Shown: in pieces, positions 43,191 through 51,523 of the stretch
Layout of the letters: every line of letters begins with the position of its first letter
Position numbering within the stretch: the stretch's first letter is position 1
Origin: Parendozoicomonas sp. Alg238-R29
GTDB lineage: Bacteria > Pseudomonadota > Gammaproteobacteria > Pseudomonadales > Endozoicomonadaceae
Assembly (NCBI RefSeq): GCF_947331445.1
Contig: NZ_CAMZOG010000025.1
Span: 1 to 55,611 of the forward strand
Length of the DNA stretch: 55,611 bases
Reading direction: 5' to 3'
Position numbers and translations under genes: made by a program
The notes under the pieces: model-generated
Seen by the model: only the letters and a program-made list of their open reading frames with translations
Databases searched by the model: none
What the model was told of the DNA's origin: nothing

Positions 43191-44063
43191 CTACTCTATA
43201 TCGGGAAAGGGCAAGTGTTTGCTCACACCTTCAGCAATATTCGCTCCGGAATCACGTTCTTCCACAGCCTGCTTAAAACCAACCTCCTGTGTGCGCTGAC
43301 GAAACCACAGCCCTTCAGGAGAGTGACGGGCCACGCCATCAAACAGGTTGGCAAACATCTGAGTCTGGTTCAGCCCCATACTTTCGTAAGCCTGATTCAC
43401 TGTCATCTTGCACATCATCAGCTGATTGCGGGGTACACCTTTCATACGATCAGCCAGCTTCTGTACTTCCGCATCCAGCTTATCTGCAGGAACAGCTTTT
43501 AAAACCAACCCCATATCTTCGGCTTCTTTGCCGGACACCAGATCACCGGTAAACAGCATGCGTTTGGCTTTCTCCATGCCCAACCGGTAGACCCACATCA
43601 TGGTTGTAGGAACACCCCAAACCCGAGCTGGCGGATAGCCAATACGGGCATTTTCTTCCATCACAATCAGATCACAGCACAGGGCTATATCACTGCCACC
43701 GGCTACTGCTGCACCGTGCACTTTACAGATAGTTGGTTTACGAGCACGCCAGAGAGACATAAAGTCTTGAGTATTACGGGACATTAAGGCGTAATCTTCG
43801 GTAGGGTCCCAGGGCATTTCCTGACTGCCGGAAACTTCCCCCTCCCGCTCAGCATAATGAGCCAGATCATAACCGCCACAGAAGCCTTTGCCCGCGCCCT
43901 GCAGAACAATCACATGAACATTGGGATCAGCTTCAGCCCTTTCTACCGCAAGACGAATCTCGGTAGGCATACGATCATTGATAGCATTGAAGCATTTGGG
44001 CCGGTTAAGGGTAATGGTTGCAATACGATCACTGGCTTCATAAATCAGGGTTTCAAAGTCCAT
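43191..44063 (-). CDS. Enoyl-CoA hydratase/isomerase (crotonase) family, second copy
   Basis: This 290-residue crotonase-fold enzyme has LNRPKCFNAIND, the oxyanion-hole part GKGFCGGYDLAHYA and KVHGAAVAGGSDIALCCDLI. In this copy the usual catalytic Glu position reads GYPPARVWGVPTTMM, so the standard hydratase Glu of LPE is absent. That suggests an isomerase, dehalogenase or other crotonase reaction rather than classic hydration (inference). It is longer than the crotonase at 36138-36914 and only distantly similar. Confidence 0.82.
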   Translation of the reverse strand: MDFETLIYEASDRIATITLNRPKCFNAINDRMPTEIRLAVERAEADPNVHVIVLQGAGKGFCGGYDLAHYAEREGEVSGSQEMPWDPTEDYALMSRNTQDFMSLWRARKPTICKVHGAAVAGGSDIALCCDLIVMEENARIGYPPARVWGVPTTMMWVYRLGMEKAKRMLFTGDLVSGKEAEDMGLVLKAVPADKLDAEVQKLADRMKGVPRNQLMMCKMTVNQAYESMGLNQTQMFANLFDGVARHSPEGLWFRQRTQEVGFKQAVEERDSGANIAEGVSKHLPFPDIE

Positions 44064-44159
44064 AACAGGCTCATTAGGTTGTCAAAAGATAGAACTTTAT
44101 ACTCTGCTATCTTCAATTACCTTGCCATCATTTTTCAAAAAGCAGGCCGGTCATCATCA

Positions 44160-44391
44160 GGAAAAATGAAACAAGCCTGGTTCTGGCCCCTGTATGGAGA
44201 AAGATGAGCCAAACACAGTAAACCGATTGTTGATGACCTGTCGCTTACAAGATGTCCCCGCTTACACTTGGCTCATCAATGTGCTTCAGCGTGTCAGCCA
44301 ACACCCGGCCAACCGTGTTGAAGAGCTGACACCAAGACTGTGGAAAGAAAAGTTTGCTGCTGAGCCTTTACGATCAGATCTGCAGCGTTAA
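44160..44391 (+). pseudogene. IS66-family transposase remnant
   Basis: One frame reads GKMKQAWFWPLYGE and stops at 44207. From 44195 another frame continues KDEPNTVNRLLMTCRLQDVP, YTWLINVLQRVSQHPANRVEEL, TPRLWKEKFA and stops at 44391. These match the central WF(W)P.YG and C-terminal IS66 transposase regions, with the intervening part deleted and a frameshift at the join. Only ~230 bases remain and no terminal repeats were found. Confidence 0.7.
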
Positions 44392-44515
44392 AGCGATAAC
44401 GGGCTGGAATGATCGGTTACTTATGTTTCAAGTGTCAGTAGAGGTAACAAACCTGTCATATGAAGACTTGAGAGCATCGCTTAACATCCTGTTTTTCAGT
44501 TTAGGGGGGGCAACA

Positions 44516-45520
44516 ATGGATTGTTCAAGCTGTCAGCCAGTTCAACAACAAACCCTCAAACCTACGAGCTGTAAAAACCACAGGGCGACTCCTTATAACC
44601 TTAGATCCGCTTGCCATTTTCGTAGTAAAAAAGTTTGTCAGTTGGATAGCTGTGAGAAAGAAGTATTGAAGATATCTCAAGATCTTTTCGTTTCCAGAGA
44701 AAGTGACAATCTGCATCTAGTTATGCAAAGAGTCACTACCCAAAATATTGAGCAGTGGAAGAACATTGCGAAAAAGCAGGAGCTTATAAGAAAAAATCTT
44801 TACTATATGAGAAAACACAAGAGACGAAAGGGCAGTTATTATTTCCAAGATGAAGGTGTAAAACTCGTAATACCACCAAGCTTCCACTATGGAATAGATT
44901 TCCTTATTGAGTTGAAAGACAGTATTACCGTCTTTGAAAATACGCTTAGTTCATTTAAAGAGAGCAGTGAGCTTGGTGAGCACTGGATCGCCTATGCCTG
45001 CAAAACAGGTGCAATTAACTCTGATCACTTGTCACGCTCTAAAGATATTGAAATGCTAGTGAGTGTTCGAAGCCCGGCTCAAGCTCCTCTACAAATCAAT
45101 GCCGGTATATCCCGTTTACCTGAATACTTGTGCAAGCACCCAACCCACAGACATCCACATCTTTCATTAAAATTACATGGTTTCAGTGCCAGAGTTATGC
45201 AGAAATACATCAAGCCAGAGAACAAATATCTTGTTTCAGTCCCTCTTCCCAAAATGTTTGAAATCATGAAACGTTCGCTTCCGAGCAGTGCTTTTCAAAA
45301 GGGGCACAACTTCCCAGGTTCCTTTATTGACCTTGAATCACCCAGAAGCAGCGGTAATCCAAAAGGCTATTTCAAAGTAAAAGACCACGAAGGAAAAACC
45401 CTATTCGAATGCGATGAGCAAGAAATGATAAAAACCCACGATTGGTGGTGTGAACTGTTAATCGACCAAAAAAGGTATTTGGTAGCGGCTAAGATTGACG
45501 CCGTCTCTGCTTTGTCATGA
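44516..45520 (+). CDS. Orphan protein with cysteine-rich N-terminus
   Basis: From ATG 44516, preceded by a run of seven G at the ideal distance, the protein has 334 residues; the frame is open further upstream to 44354 without a comparable start. Six cysteines lie in the first 46 residues (C3, C6, C19, C33, C41, C46), then almost none. The body is Lys/His-rich with no signal peptide or membrane segment, and I recognise no domain. Its place beside an IS66 remnant and its unusual composition suggest acquired DNA. A secreted effector is one possibility, but nothing proves it. Confidence 0.6.
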   Translation: MDCSSCQPVQQQTLKPTSCKNHRATPYNLRSACHFRSKKVCQLDSCEKEVLKISQDLFVSRESDNLHLVMQRVTTQNIEQWKNIAKKQELIRKNLYYMRKHKRRKGSYYFQDEGVKLVIPPSFHYGIDFLIELKDSITVFENTLSSFKESSELGEHWIAYACKTGAINSDHLSRSKDIEMLVSVRSPAQAPLQINAGISRLPEYLCKHPTHRHPHLSLKLHGFSARVMQKYIKPENKYLVSVPLPKMFEIMKRSLPSSAFQKGHNFPGSFIDLESPRSSGNPKGYFKVKDHEGKTLFECDEQEMIKTHDWWCELLIDQKRYLVAAKIDAVSALS

Positions 45521-45547
45521 GATGACTTCCCCTCACCCGCTACCGCT

Positions 45548-47050
45548 TCAAGCTACCTCAATAGAATGCTGACTTTCAGGGGTTTTCAGTGTCATAAGAT
45601 CATTCATATCAGGTTCAGCCATTTCTTTAACCCACTGTTTCCACGTGTAAGGCCAGAGAATCGGGTCGCCATCTCCATCGAGATACCAGCTGTTACAGCC
45701 TCCCACCCAGCTGGTGTTCTTCACACCATCTTTCACATACCCATTAAATCGCTCAATAGCTTTCTGACAGGGTTCCAGCTCATCAAACTCACGGTTGCGC
45801 CAACGTTCAATCAGCTTAAGCACATAATTCATTTGTACTTCGCTCATGGCAATCACTGAGAAGTTACCAATGGGCGTATAAGGCCCAAGCATCAGGAAGA
45901 AGTTGGGAAAGTCCGGCAAAAGCACAGAACGATAGGCCTGTATTTTTTCGCCCCAGGCATCATCAATGTGCAAACCATTCTTTCCAACAAGGTTCATGGG
46001 CCGCATAAAATTCAGAGGCTTGAACCCTGTAGACAGAACCAGTACATCCAGCTCATGAAGTTTACCATCACGAGTAACAATACCTTTCTCGGTAATACGC
46101 TCTATGCTTTCTGTAATCAGATGAGAATTCGATTTCTGAATCGCTTTGTAATAGGTGGTATTAATCACAACCCGTTTACAACCGACCTGATAATTGGGTC
46201 GCAGCTTTTCCCGTAACACCGAATCTTTAATACTAAAGCGCAAATTCAATTTGCAGGCTGTCTCCAGGATAAACTTGGGGGGTTTATGCCCGGTCACAGC
46301 TTTGGTAAAAAAGTGTTCCAGAGTGAACTTGCCGGTATTGCGAAACAGATTGGGAATGAACGGGAACCGCCGCATCATGGCTTTAGCCCACTCCGGGATA
46401 GTGAAGTCACTCATTGGCAACAACCACTGGGGCGTTCGCATAAACACGCTAACGTCAGCTCCAGTTTTCACCAGTTCAGGAATAAATTGCGCAGCAGTAG
46501 AGCCTGTTCCAATAACACCAACACGTTTGCCTTTACCGATTTCAACACTGTGATCCCACTCGGCAGTATGAAACATATCCCCCTGAAAGCTATCCAGCCC
46601 TTCAATATCAGGCTTTGAAGGATGGTGGAGAATGCCGGTGGCAGAAATAACAAAGTCTGCAATAAAGGTATTCCCCTGACTGGTTTCCACCGTCCATTTG
46701 CCATTGTCATAACGGGCACCAGTAACAGCTTCATTAAAACGCACTTTACCGGTCACAGCGTATTTATCTGCAATACCCTCAAAGTATTTTTGAATCTCAG
46801 GGCCACGGGCAAAGTAATTACTCCAGTTTGGATTCTGTTCAAAAGAGTAAGTGTACATATGGGCAGGCACATCACAGGCTACGCCCGGATAAGTGTTTTC
46901 TCGCCAGGTACCGCCCACCTTGGCTTTCTTTTCCAGAATGGTGATATCGGTGATACCCGCTTCCCGAAGCTTGATTGTGGCAAGAATACCGGTCATCCCA
47001 GCACCGATAACCACAACCGAAGGCGTTCTTTTATTATTATTTTCTACCAT
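45548..47050 (-). CDS. Flavin-containing (Baeyer-Villiger-type) monooxygenase
   Basis: The 500-residue enzyme has an FAD-binding GAGMTG near the N-terminus, KVGGTWRENTYPGVACDVP and the Baeyer-Villiger fingerprint FQGDMFHTAEWD. A second Rossmann motif for NADPH (VIGTGSTAAQFIPEL) follows, then LSTGFKPLNF. It should insert one oxygen atom into ketones, or oxidise heteroatoms, using NADPH and O2; the substrate is unknown. An AraC-type regulator remnant lies just upstream, in the usual place of activators of such genes. Confidence 0.88.
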   Translation of the reverse strand: MVENNNKRTPSVVVIGAGMTGILATIKLREAGITDITILEKKAKVGGTWRENTYPGVACDVPAHMYTYSFEQNPNWSNYFARGPEIQKYFEGIADKYAVTGKVRFNEAVTGARYDNGKWTVETSQGNTFIADFVISATGILHHPSKPDIEGLDSFQGDMFHTAEWDHSVEIGKGKRVGVIGTGSTAAQFIPELVKTGADVSVFMRTPQWLLPMSDFTIPEWAKAMMRRFPFIPNLFRNTGKFTLEHFFTKAVTGHKPPKFILETACKLNLRFSIKDSVLREKLRPNYQVGCKRVVINTTYYKAIQKSNSHLITESIERITEKGIVTRDGKLHELDVLVLSTGFKPLNFMRPMNLVGKNGLHIDDAWGEKIQAYRSVLLPDFPNFFLMLGPYTPIGNFSVIAMSEVQMNYVLKLIERWRNREFDELEPCQKAIERFNGYVKDGVKNTSWVGGCNSWYLDGDGDPILWPYTWKQWVKEMAEPDMNDLMTLKTPESQHSIEVA

Positions 47051-47151
47051 TTCAGAGTCCCGCTTAGTCTGGCTACAGACTAAATCCTTAAGCAGATTTG
47101 ATCTATAGGAGAAGCAGGCTTAAATTTGTGATTTTCGGACACAACAATAAG

Positions 47152-47344
47152 AAAAGACGTGGTGTAACAAAAATGCAGCAGGCAGAAAAGCTGCTTGAAC
47201 AAACACTGCCAATCGAAGCTATAGCCCATCATCTTGGATCAGGGTGTGACTAACTTCAACTATGCTTTAAAGCATTGTCGGGGTACAACTCCCAATCAAT
47301 TTCTCAACACATTGTCCCTGCCAAGGGATAAACTCTCTATGTGA
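47152..47344 (+). pseudogene. AraC-family regulator remnant (C-terminal HTH, frameshifted)
   Basis: One frame reads MQQAEKLLEQTLPIEAIAHH then LGSGCD-stop. The next frame continues GVTNFNYAFKHCRGTTPNQF to a stop at 47342. Together they spell the second helix-turn-helix of an AraC protein (R..A..LL...L.I..IA..LGF...NF..AFK...G.TP..F) with one frameshift. The rest of the gene is gone. It sits divergent from the monooxygenase gene. Confidence 0.75.
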
Positions 47345-47424
47345 TACCGGTCAAATAAACACCAATGCGTTAACTGTACAGTGCTTGGTAATTATCAAGA
47401 TTTCGTAAATTTCAGGATCACCCA

Positions 47425-47826
47425 ATGAAAAAAGGCAGACTTCTCAATCCAGAGCTTTCTAAAGTTGTTGCTGAAATCGGCCATGGCCAAATGTTAACCA
47501 TTGGCGACGCAGGCCTTCCCATTGCGGCCGAGGCCAAACGCATTGATCTGGCTCTGACGGAAGGTATTCCCGGATTTATTGATACCCTGAAAGTTATTCT
47601 CAGTGAAATGCAGGTAGAAGAAGCGATCATTGCTTCCGCTATGTCCCAAGTCAGCCCGGAGATGCATGCGGCCACAATGGAAGCTCTGGCACCTTATGAT
47701 ATTCCGGTAACAGAAGTATCCCATGAAGCTCTGAAAAGCCAGGCGGATGAATCCCGTGCAGTGGTACGTACAGGAGAATTCACTCCTTACGCCAATATTA
47801 TTCTGAAGTCTGGCGTCGTCTTTTAA
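47425..47826 (+). CDS. rbsD: D-ribose pyranase (RbsD/FucU family)
   Basis: The 133-residue sugar mutarotase has MKKGRLLNPELSKVVAEIGHG with the catalytic His 20, GDAGLPI with Asp 28, and the C-terminal RTGEFTPYANIILKSGVVF with active-site Tyr and Asn. It converts beta-D-ribopyranose to beta-D-ribofuranose. It normally heads the rbsDACBK transport operon, but here no ribose transporter or kinase follows, so it is an orphan. ATG 47425 has AGGA just upstream. Confidence 0.9.
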   Translation: MKKGRLLNPELSKVVAEIGHGQMLTIGDAGLPIAAEAKRIDLALTEGIPGFIDTLKVILSEMQVEEAIIASAMSQVSPEMHAATMEALAPYDIPVTEVSHEALKSQADESRAVVRTGEFTPYANIILKSGVVF

Positions 47827-47831
47827 CGACA

Positions 47832-47877
47832 CTTTTTAGATAGCTCAGCGGGCGCTTTTTAGATAGCTCAGCGGGCG
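47832..47877 (+). repeat. Tandem 23-bp repeat after rbsD
   Basis: A 23-base unit beginning CTTTTTAGATAGCTCAGCGG is repeated exactly (47832-47854 and 47855-47877). The second copy runs into a hairpin, GGCGCT-TTC-AGCGCC, that may terminate rbsD transcription. Confidence 0.85.
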
Positions 47878-47921
47878 CTTTCAGCGCCACTGAGTCATAT
47901 GCTTAATTGAGAACGCCTCCT
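47878..47921 (+). repeat. Rearranged fragment of the dispersed 84-bp element
   Basis: CTTTCAGCGCCACTGAG (47878-47894) is the exact inverse of the flank of copy 1 (27341-27357). TTAATTGAGAACGCCTCCT (47903-47921) matches that copy's other end at 17 or more of 19 positions. The ~70 central bases are missing. Confidence 0.65.
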
Positions 47922-48014
47922 GGTTCATGGGTGGCTTTTCAGCATTTTCTCAAATTGAAAACAGATGCATCGTTGGTGTTTGAATACATCGCAGAGTCAC
48001 TTACCCGTGCCTTG

Positions 48015-50252
48015 TTAAGCTCTCAGGCGAGCTCTTAACTTTGGACCATACTGCTCTAACAAATTAGCAGCATATGGGCGTTTATTAGCATCGTTTTCAG
48101 TTGCATCTTGAATCAATTTTTTCAGCAGCTCTTTATCTTCTTTCGTGAGATTGAAAAAGAAAAATGCCATTTTTTTAACGATCATACCAAAGGAAAAAAC
48201 ATCAACCCGATTATCATAATATCCTCGTACGCCACCCTTGCCTTCCAATGCGTAATCTTTCGGTGTTTTTAACTCTGGAGCAGTATACTTATGCATTCCA
48301 ATCAGATTTGGAACAGGCCGCATTTTCTCCGCTGGCAAGTCCTGAGCAGCACCAAAATCAGATACTTTTAAGTCACCATTTCGCATACTAAGAATATTGT
48401 CGGGGCGCAGGTCAAAATGGACAACACCCTGAGAATGCATGTACGAGAGAGCGGTTAAAAGATCAAGAACACCCTTAAGAGCTTGCTTCCTTCCAACATT
48501 ACATGGACTGTTTAGTTTATTCTGCAGGTCACCGGCTGCCAGATCCAGAAGCAATCCATCGCATTGCTTTGTTTCAGGGTCATGATATACCTTGTGGCAG
48601 GCGATAATACTCTTGTGCTTCAGCCGGGTATAAATATCGGCTTCCCTCTGCAAGCATTTCTGTCTCCCTCTTTGACTCGTACGGCCTACTTTTTTGCCCT
48701 TGCTGCTTATACACACCTTTAATGCGCAATTCTTTCCACTTCGTGTAGCCTTATAGACCGCACCAAAAACACCAGACCCAAGTTCATCTTTCTCTTCAAA
48801 AAATAATTCCTTATCTGCTGTAACAGACTTAGGAAACACCTCGTTTTCTGAAGAGGTTGGTACCAGATCTTCAGGGATGTCTGAGGCTTGTTTGATCAGA
48901 CAATGCTTTGGACGATGAGAAAGAGAATAGGGTTGCCCTTTGCTTTTACCTGAACCCCGCGAATGACGTGGGTGTTTCACTACTTTCCCGATGGCCGAAC
49001 GTGCTAATCCTTTTTCAAGGGTAAATACATTTGAAGGGCAATTCTCTAACGGGGGGGAAACACACGAATGATTTACCGCTTTATTTATTTCAGGAACTAT
49101 TGTTCCAACCCTTCCAGCGGAAATACTGGAATTTATTGGTAATGCAGGGCGTAATCCACCTTCTTTTTTTCTTTCAGCAATGATGTCTTCTACATTCCGT
49201 GCTTGAATGCGTGAGCCAGAGCATGAAAGAAACGGTTTTTTAGACTCTCTCTGTTTATTTTCACCAGAGCGTGATTGAGATTTAGCCCGTCGCTGTTTTA
49301 TGTATTGTTCCCTTCTATCGATTTCCAGAGGCTCGACACAATCAACAGTCTTATTATTCTTCGCCTCATCGACTGCTGGCGTAGTACAAACTGGTAAAGT
49401 CACTACAATCCCATGCCTCGGTTTTATCCCTTCACGTGAGTATTTTCCACTTCGAACTCTGGTACATCTTTCTGCATAAATATCGGTCACACTTCGGGAC
49501 AGGTGCTGAGAACTCCCGGCCGCCAGATCTGTTTTTAGATTGTTGTGTGTCTTTTCATACAGAGACATTCCCTTCTTTTCTTTTCGCCTCATCAAAAAGC
49601 AAGCACGATTAGGATTTTCCAACAGCTTCGAATCTGCAGATAAACTGACTTCAGGCTGATGTTCCCCAGATTCTTTATCCACTGAGTCAGTCAATTTGTG
49701 ATTTGGAACTCGGCGGGAAAGTACAGACTCTTCCCGTGGTTTGGATATGGCTGAGCAGTCTTTAGAATTGCGCCTCACTTCAATAAACGTTTTTGCATCT
49801 TTTGCCGAATGCGGGCGCCCAGCCAGCACGGACTCCTTCCGGAGGTTCTCCCGCACTTTCCCGTGAAGATCAGTTTTCCGCTTTCTTTCAGATTTTGGGA
49901 AACAAGGGCGTTCTGATCCGGAATACACAGACCCCTGACTCTTAGGGGCCGTTCGGACAGGCGAAGGCTCATTTGTCTTCCAGGGCACAGTTTTGAGTTC
50001 AACAGCATATCTTCTGAGGGCTGGCCTGGTAAGCTGCTCACGAACAACGGACTTAGCAGGCAAGCTTTTCCCCATACGGGCAGGTTGAGAAGGCCGCGAT
50101 ACGACTTTTTGATCAGGTAGAATATAAGAAGTGACTTTTCGCCCAAAAGCAGAAAGAGGTAGCTTCATCAAAGTTCGGCCGAACCCTTGAATTTTCGAAG
50201 AAAATTCGTCGTATGCCCAGCTTACACTTGAGTAAAATCCCCAATAACTCAT
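48015..50252 (-). CDS. Eukaryotic-type Ser/Thr protein kinase with long basic N-terminus
   Basis: The protein has 745 residues from ATG 50252 (AGGAG 7 bases upstream). Residues 1 to ~480 are low-complexity and rich in Lys, Arg and Ser, with no membrane helix. The kinase domain occupies ~485-745. It has glycine loop LGSGVFGAVY, Lys in CALKVC, Glu in LQREADIY, catalytic loop HFDLRPDNIL, metal motif DFG (VSDFGAAQ), APE (TAPEL) and a later RVDVFSFGMI. The catalytic Asp is kept, but HRD reads HFD and the usual Lys of DLKPEN is Arg. It lacks the membrane segment and PASTA domains of typical bacterial kinases. A host-directed or secreted kinase is plausible but unproven. Confidence 0.8.
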   Translation of the reverse strand: MSYWGFYSSVSWAYDEFSSKIQGFGRTLMKLPLSAFGRKVTSYILPDQKVVSRPSQPARMGKSLPAKSVVREQLTRPALRRYAVELKTVPWKTNEPSPVRTAPKSQGSVYSGSERPCFPKSERKRKTDLHGKVRENLRKESVLAGRPHSAKDAKTFIEVRRNSKDCSAISKPREESVLSRRVPNHKLTDSVDKESGEHQPEVSLSADSKLLENPNRACFLMRRKEKKGMSLYEKTHNNLKTDLAAGSSQHLSRSVTDIYAERCTRVRSGKYSREGIKPRHGIVVTLPVCTTPAVDEAKNNKTVDCVEPLEIDRREQYIKQRRAKSQSRSGENKQRESKKPFLSCSGSRIQARNVEDIIAERKKEGGLRPALPINSSISAGRVGTIVPEINKAVNHSCVSPPLENCPSNVFTLEKGLARSAIGKVVKHPRHSRGSGKSKGQPYSLSHRPKHCLIKQASDIPEDLVPTSSENEVFPKSVTADKELFFEEKDELGSGVFGAVYKATRSGKNCALKVCISSKGKKVGRTSQRGRQKCLQREADIYTRLKHKSIIACHKVYHDPETKQCDGLLLDLAAGDLQNKLNSPCNVGRKQALKGVLDLLTALSYMHSQGVVHFDLRPDNILSMRNGDLKVSDFGAAQDLPAEKMRPVPNLIGMHKYTAPELKTPKDYALEGKGGVRGYYDNRVDVFSFGMIVKKMAFFFFNLTKEDKELLKKLIQDATENDANKRPYAANLLEQYGPKLRARLRA

Positions 50253-50467
50253 CTCGTTTCTCCTGACAATCCTTATCAATGAGCAACTATTTAGAGGGAG
50301 AATGAGGGGAAAAGTTCCTGCTATCGTGCCTTTTTCCACCTGAAGGAGCCTTTAACTGCTACTTCGAACCAGAGTTAACCGGCTCAGCAGAATACCGCGA
50401 GCTATAGGTCACGACTGCCGATTCAGATATAGTTATCTTCAAGTCCCCCGCAATTCAGACGCACAAT

Positions 50468-51187
50468 ATGCCAACTGTCAGCACCAGCCCATCTGTCAGC
50501 TACCGCAATATTTTCCAGCTTGCTTCTACCCGTAAGGGAGGAGATGACAATCTGGAAGCATTAATTGCCTCACACCGGCCCAATCCAAATCTTGCCGATG
50601 TACCAGAAGATCGCTTTCTTGCCGAGTTCACCCGCAAGGTTTTTCAGTCTGGTTTTGTCTGGCGGGTTGTGGACAATAAGTGGCCCGCCTTTGAAGAACT
50701 ATTCTGGGGATTTGATGTCGACAAGCTGCTGATGATGCCCGATGAAATGCTGGAACGAAAAGCCACCGATCCGGCTATTATCCGCAACCTGAAAAAGGTG
50801 TGGAGCATTCGCGAGAATGCCATGATGATTCAGGACGTGAGAAATAGTGAAGGCAGTTTCCCACAATTCATTGCAGATTGGCCGGAAGAAAATATTATTG
50901 GCCTGTGGCAGTTCCTGAAAAAGCATGGCTCACGGTTAGGCGGCAATGTGGGACCGTACGCTCTGCGTTTTCTTGGTAAAGATACCTTCCTGCTCAGTCG
51001 TGATGTTGAGGCGTTCCTGCGTGAACGGGAAATTATTGAAGGCGGGCTGACCAGCCAGCGCAGCCTGAAAGCCATTCAAAACTTCTTTAATGACCTTCAA
51101 CAGGAAAGTGGTCGTAGTCTGAGCGAGTTAAGTCGTTTAATTGCTTTTAGCGCCGGGGAAAATACCGTATCAGCAGAACCTGCATAG
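50468..51187 (+). CDS. Tag-superfamily DNA-3-methyladenine glycosylase paralogue
   Basis: The 239-residue protein belongs to the broad DNA-3-methyladenine glycosylase I family without the zinc-binding cysteines of classical Tag. It shows YRNIFQLASTRKGGDDNLEAL, VFQSGFVWRVVDNKWPAFEE, WSIRENAMMI and KKHGSRLGGNVGPYALRFLG with helix-hairpin-helix character. This large subfamily is found in many gammaproteobacteria and its exact lesion is not established. The start at 50468 has no strong ribosome site. It is divergent from the Ser/Thr kinase. Confidence 0.75.
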   Translation: MPTVSTSPSVSYRNIFQLASTRKGGDDNLEALIASHRPNPNLADVPEDRFLAEFTRKVFQSGFVWRVVDNKWPAFEELFWGFDVDKLLMMPDEMLERKATDPAIIRNLKKVWSIRENAMMIQDVRNSEGSFPQFIADWPEENIIGLWQFLKKHGSRLGGNVGPYALRFLGKDTFLLSRDVEAFLREREIIEGGLTSQRSLKAIQNFFNDLQQESGRSLSELSRLIAFSAGENTVSAEPA

Positions 51188-51297
51188 TTAATATTGATTA
51201 TTACAGGTCAGGCTTGAATAGAAGTCCTGACCTTCAGAAGCTCGCTTAGCTCTACATCAGAGCCTCATCAAAAGAACGGATAAACATGGTGAGAGAT

Positions 51298-51381
51298 TAG
51301 GGGGCGTTCTCAATGAGGTATCGAACGCAGCATTGCCGGAATACTTGTTGCCTTTCAAAATTCTGCAATGCAACCATAGAG
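51298..51381 (-). repeat. Dispersed 84-bp element, copy 2
   Basis: This stretch is the inverse complement of 27359-27442 with 7 differences in 84. It lies in the 336-base gap between the second glycosylase and the TPR gene. A short imperfect duplication (CCATAGAGACTCTCGGAA / CCATAGACTCTCGGAA) begins at its right end. Confidence 0.85.
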
Positions 51382-51523
51382 ACTCTCGGAACCATAGACT
51401 CTCGGAAATAGACAGATCACTCTCCAGGTTTCTATCGTCAGACTGCAGAAGAAATGGAAAGCTGAGAGAGGTGGGATTTAACTGGCCTGCCTCTCTCAGA
51501 TGAACTGTAGAAGATGAACGCTC

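Noticed and set aside
47832-47877. Short CRISPR array after rbsD
   Set aside because: The two 23-bp units are directly adjacent with no spacer and no cas genes are in the window.
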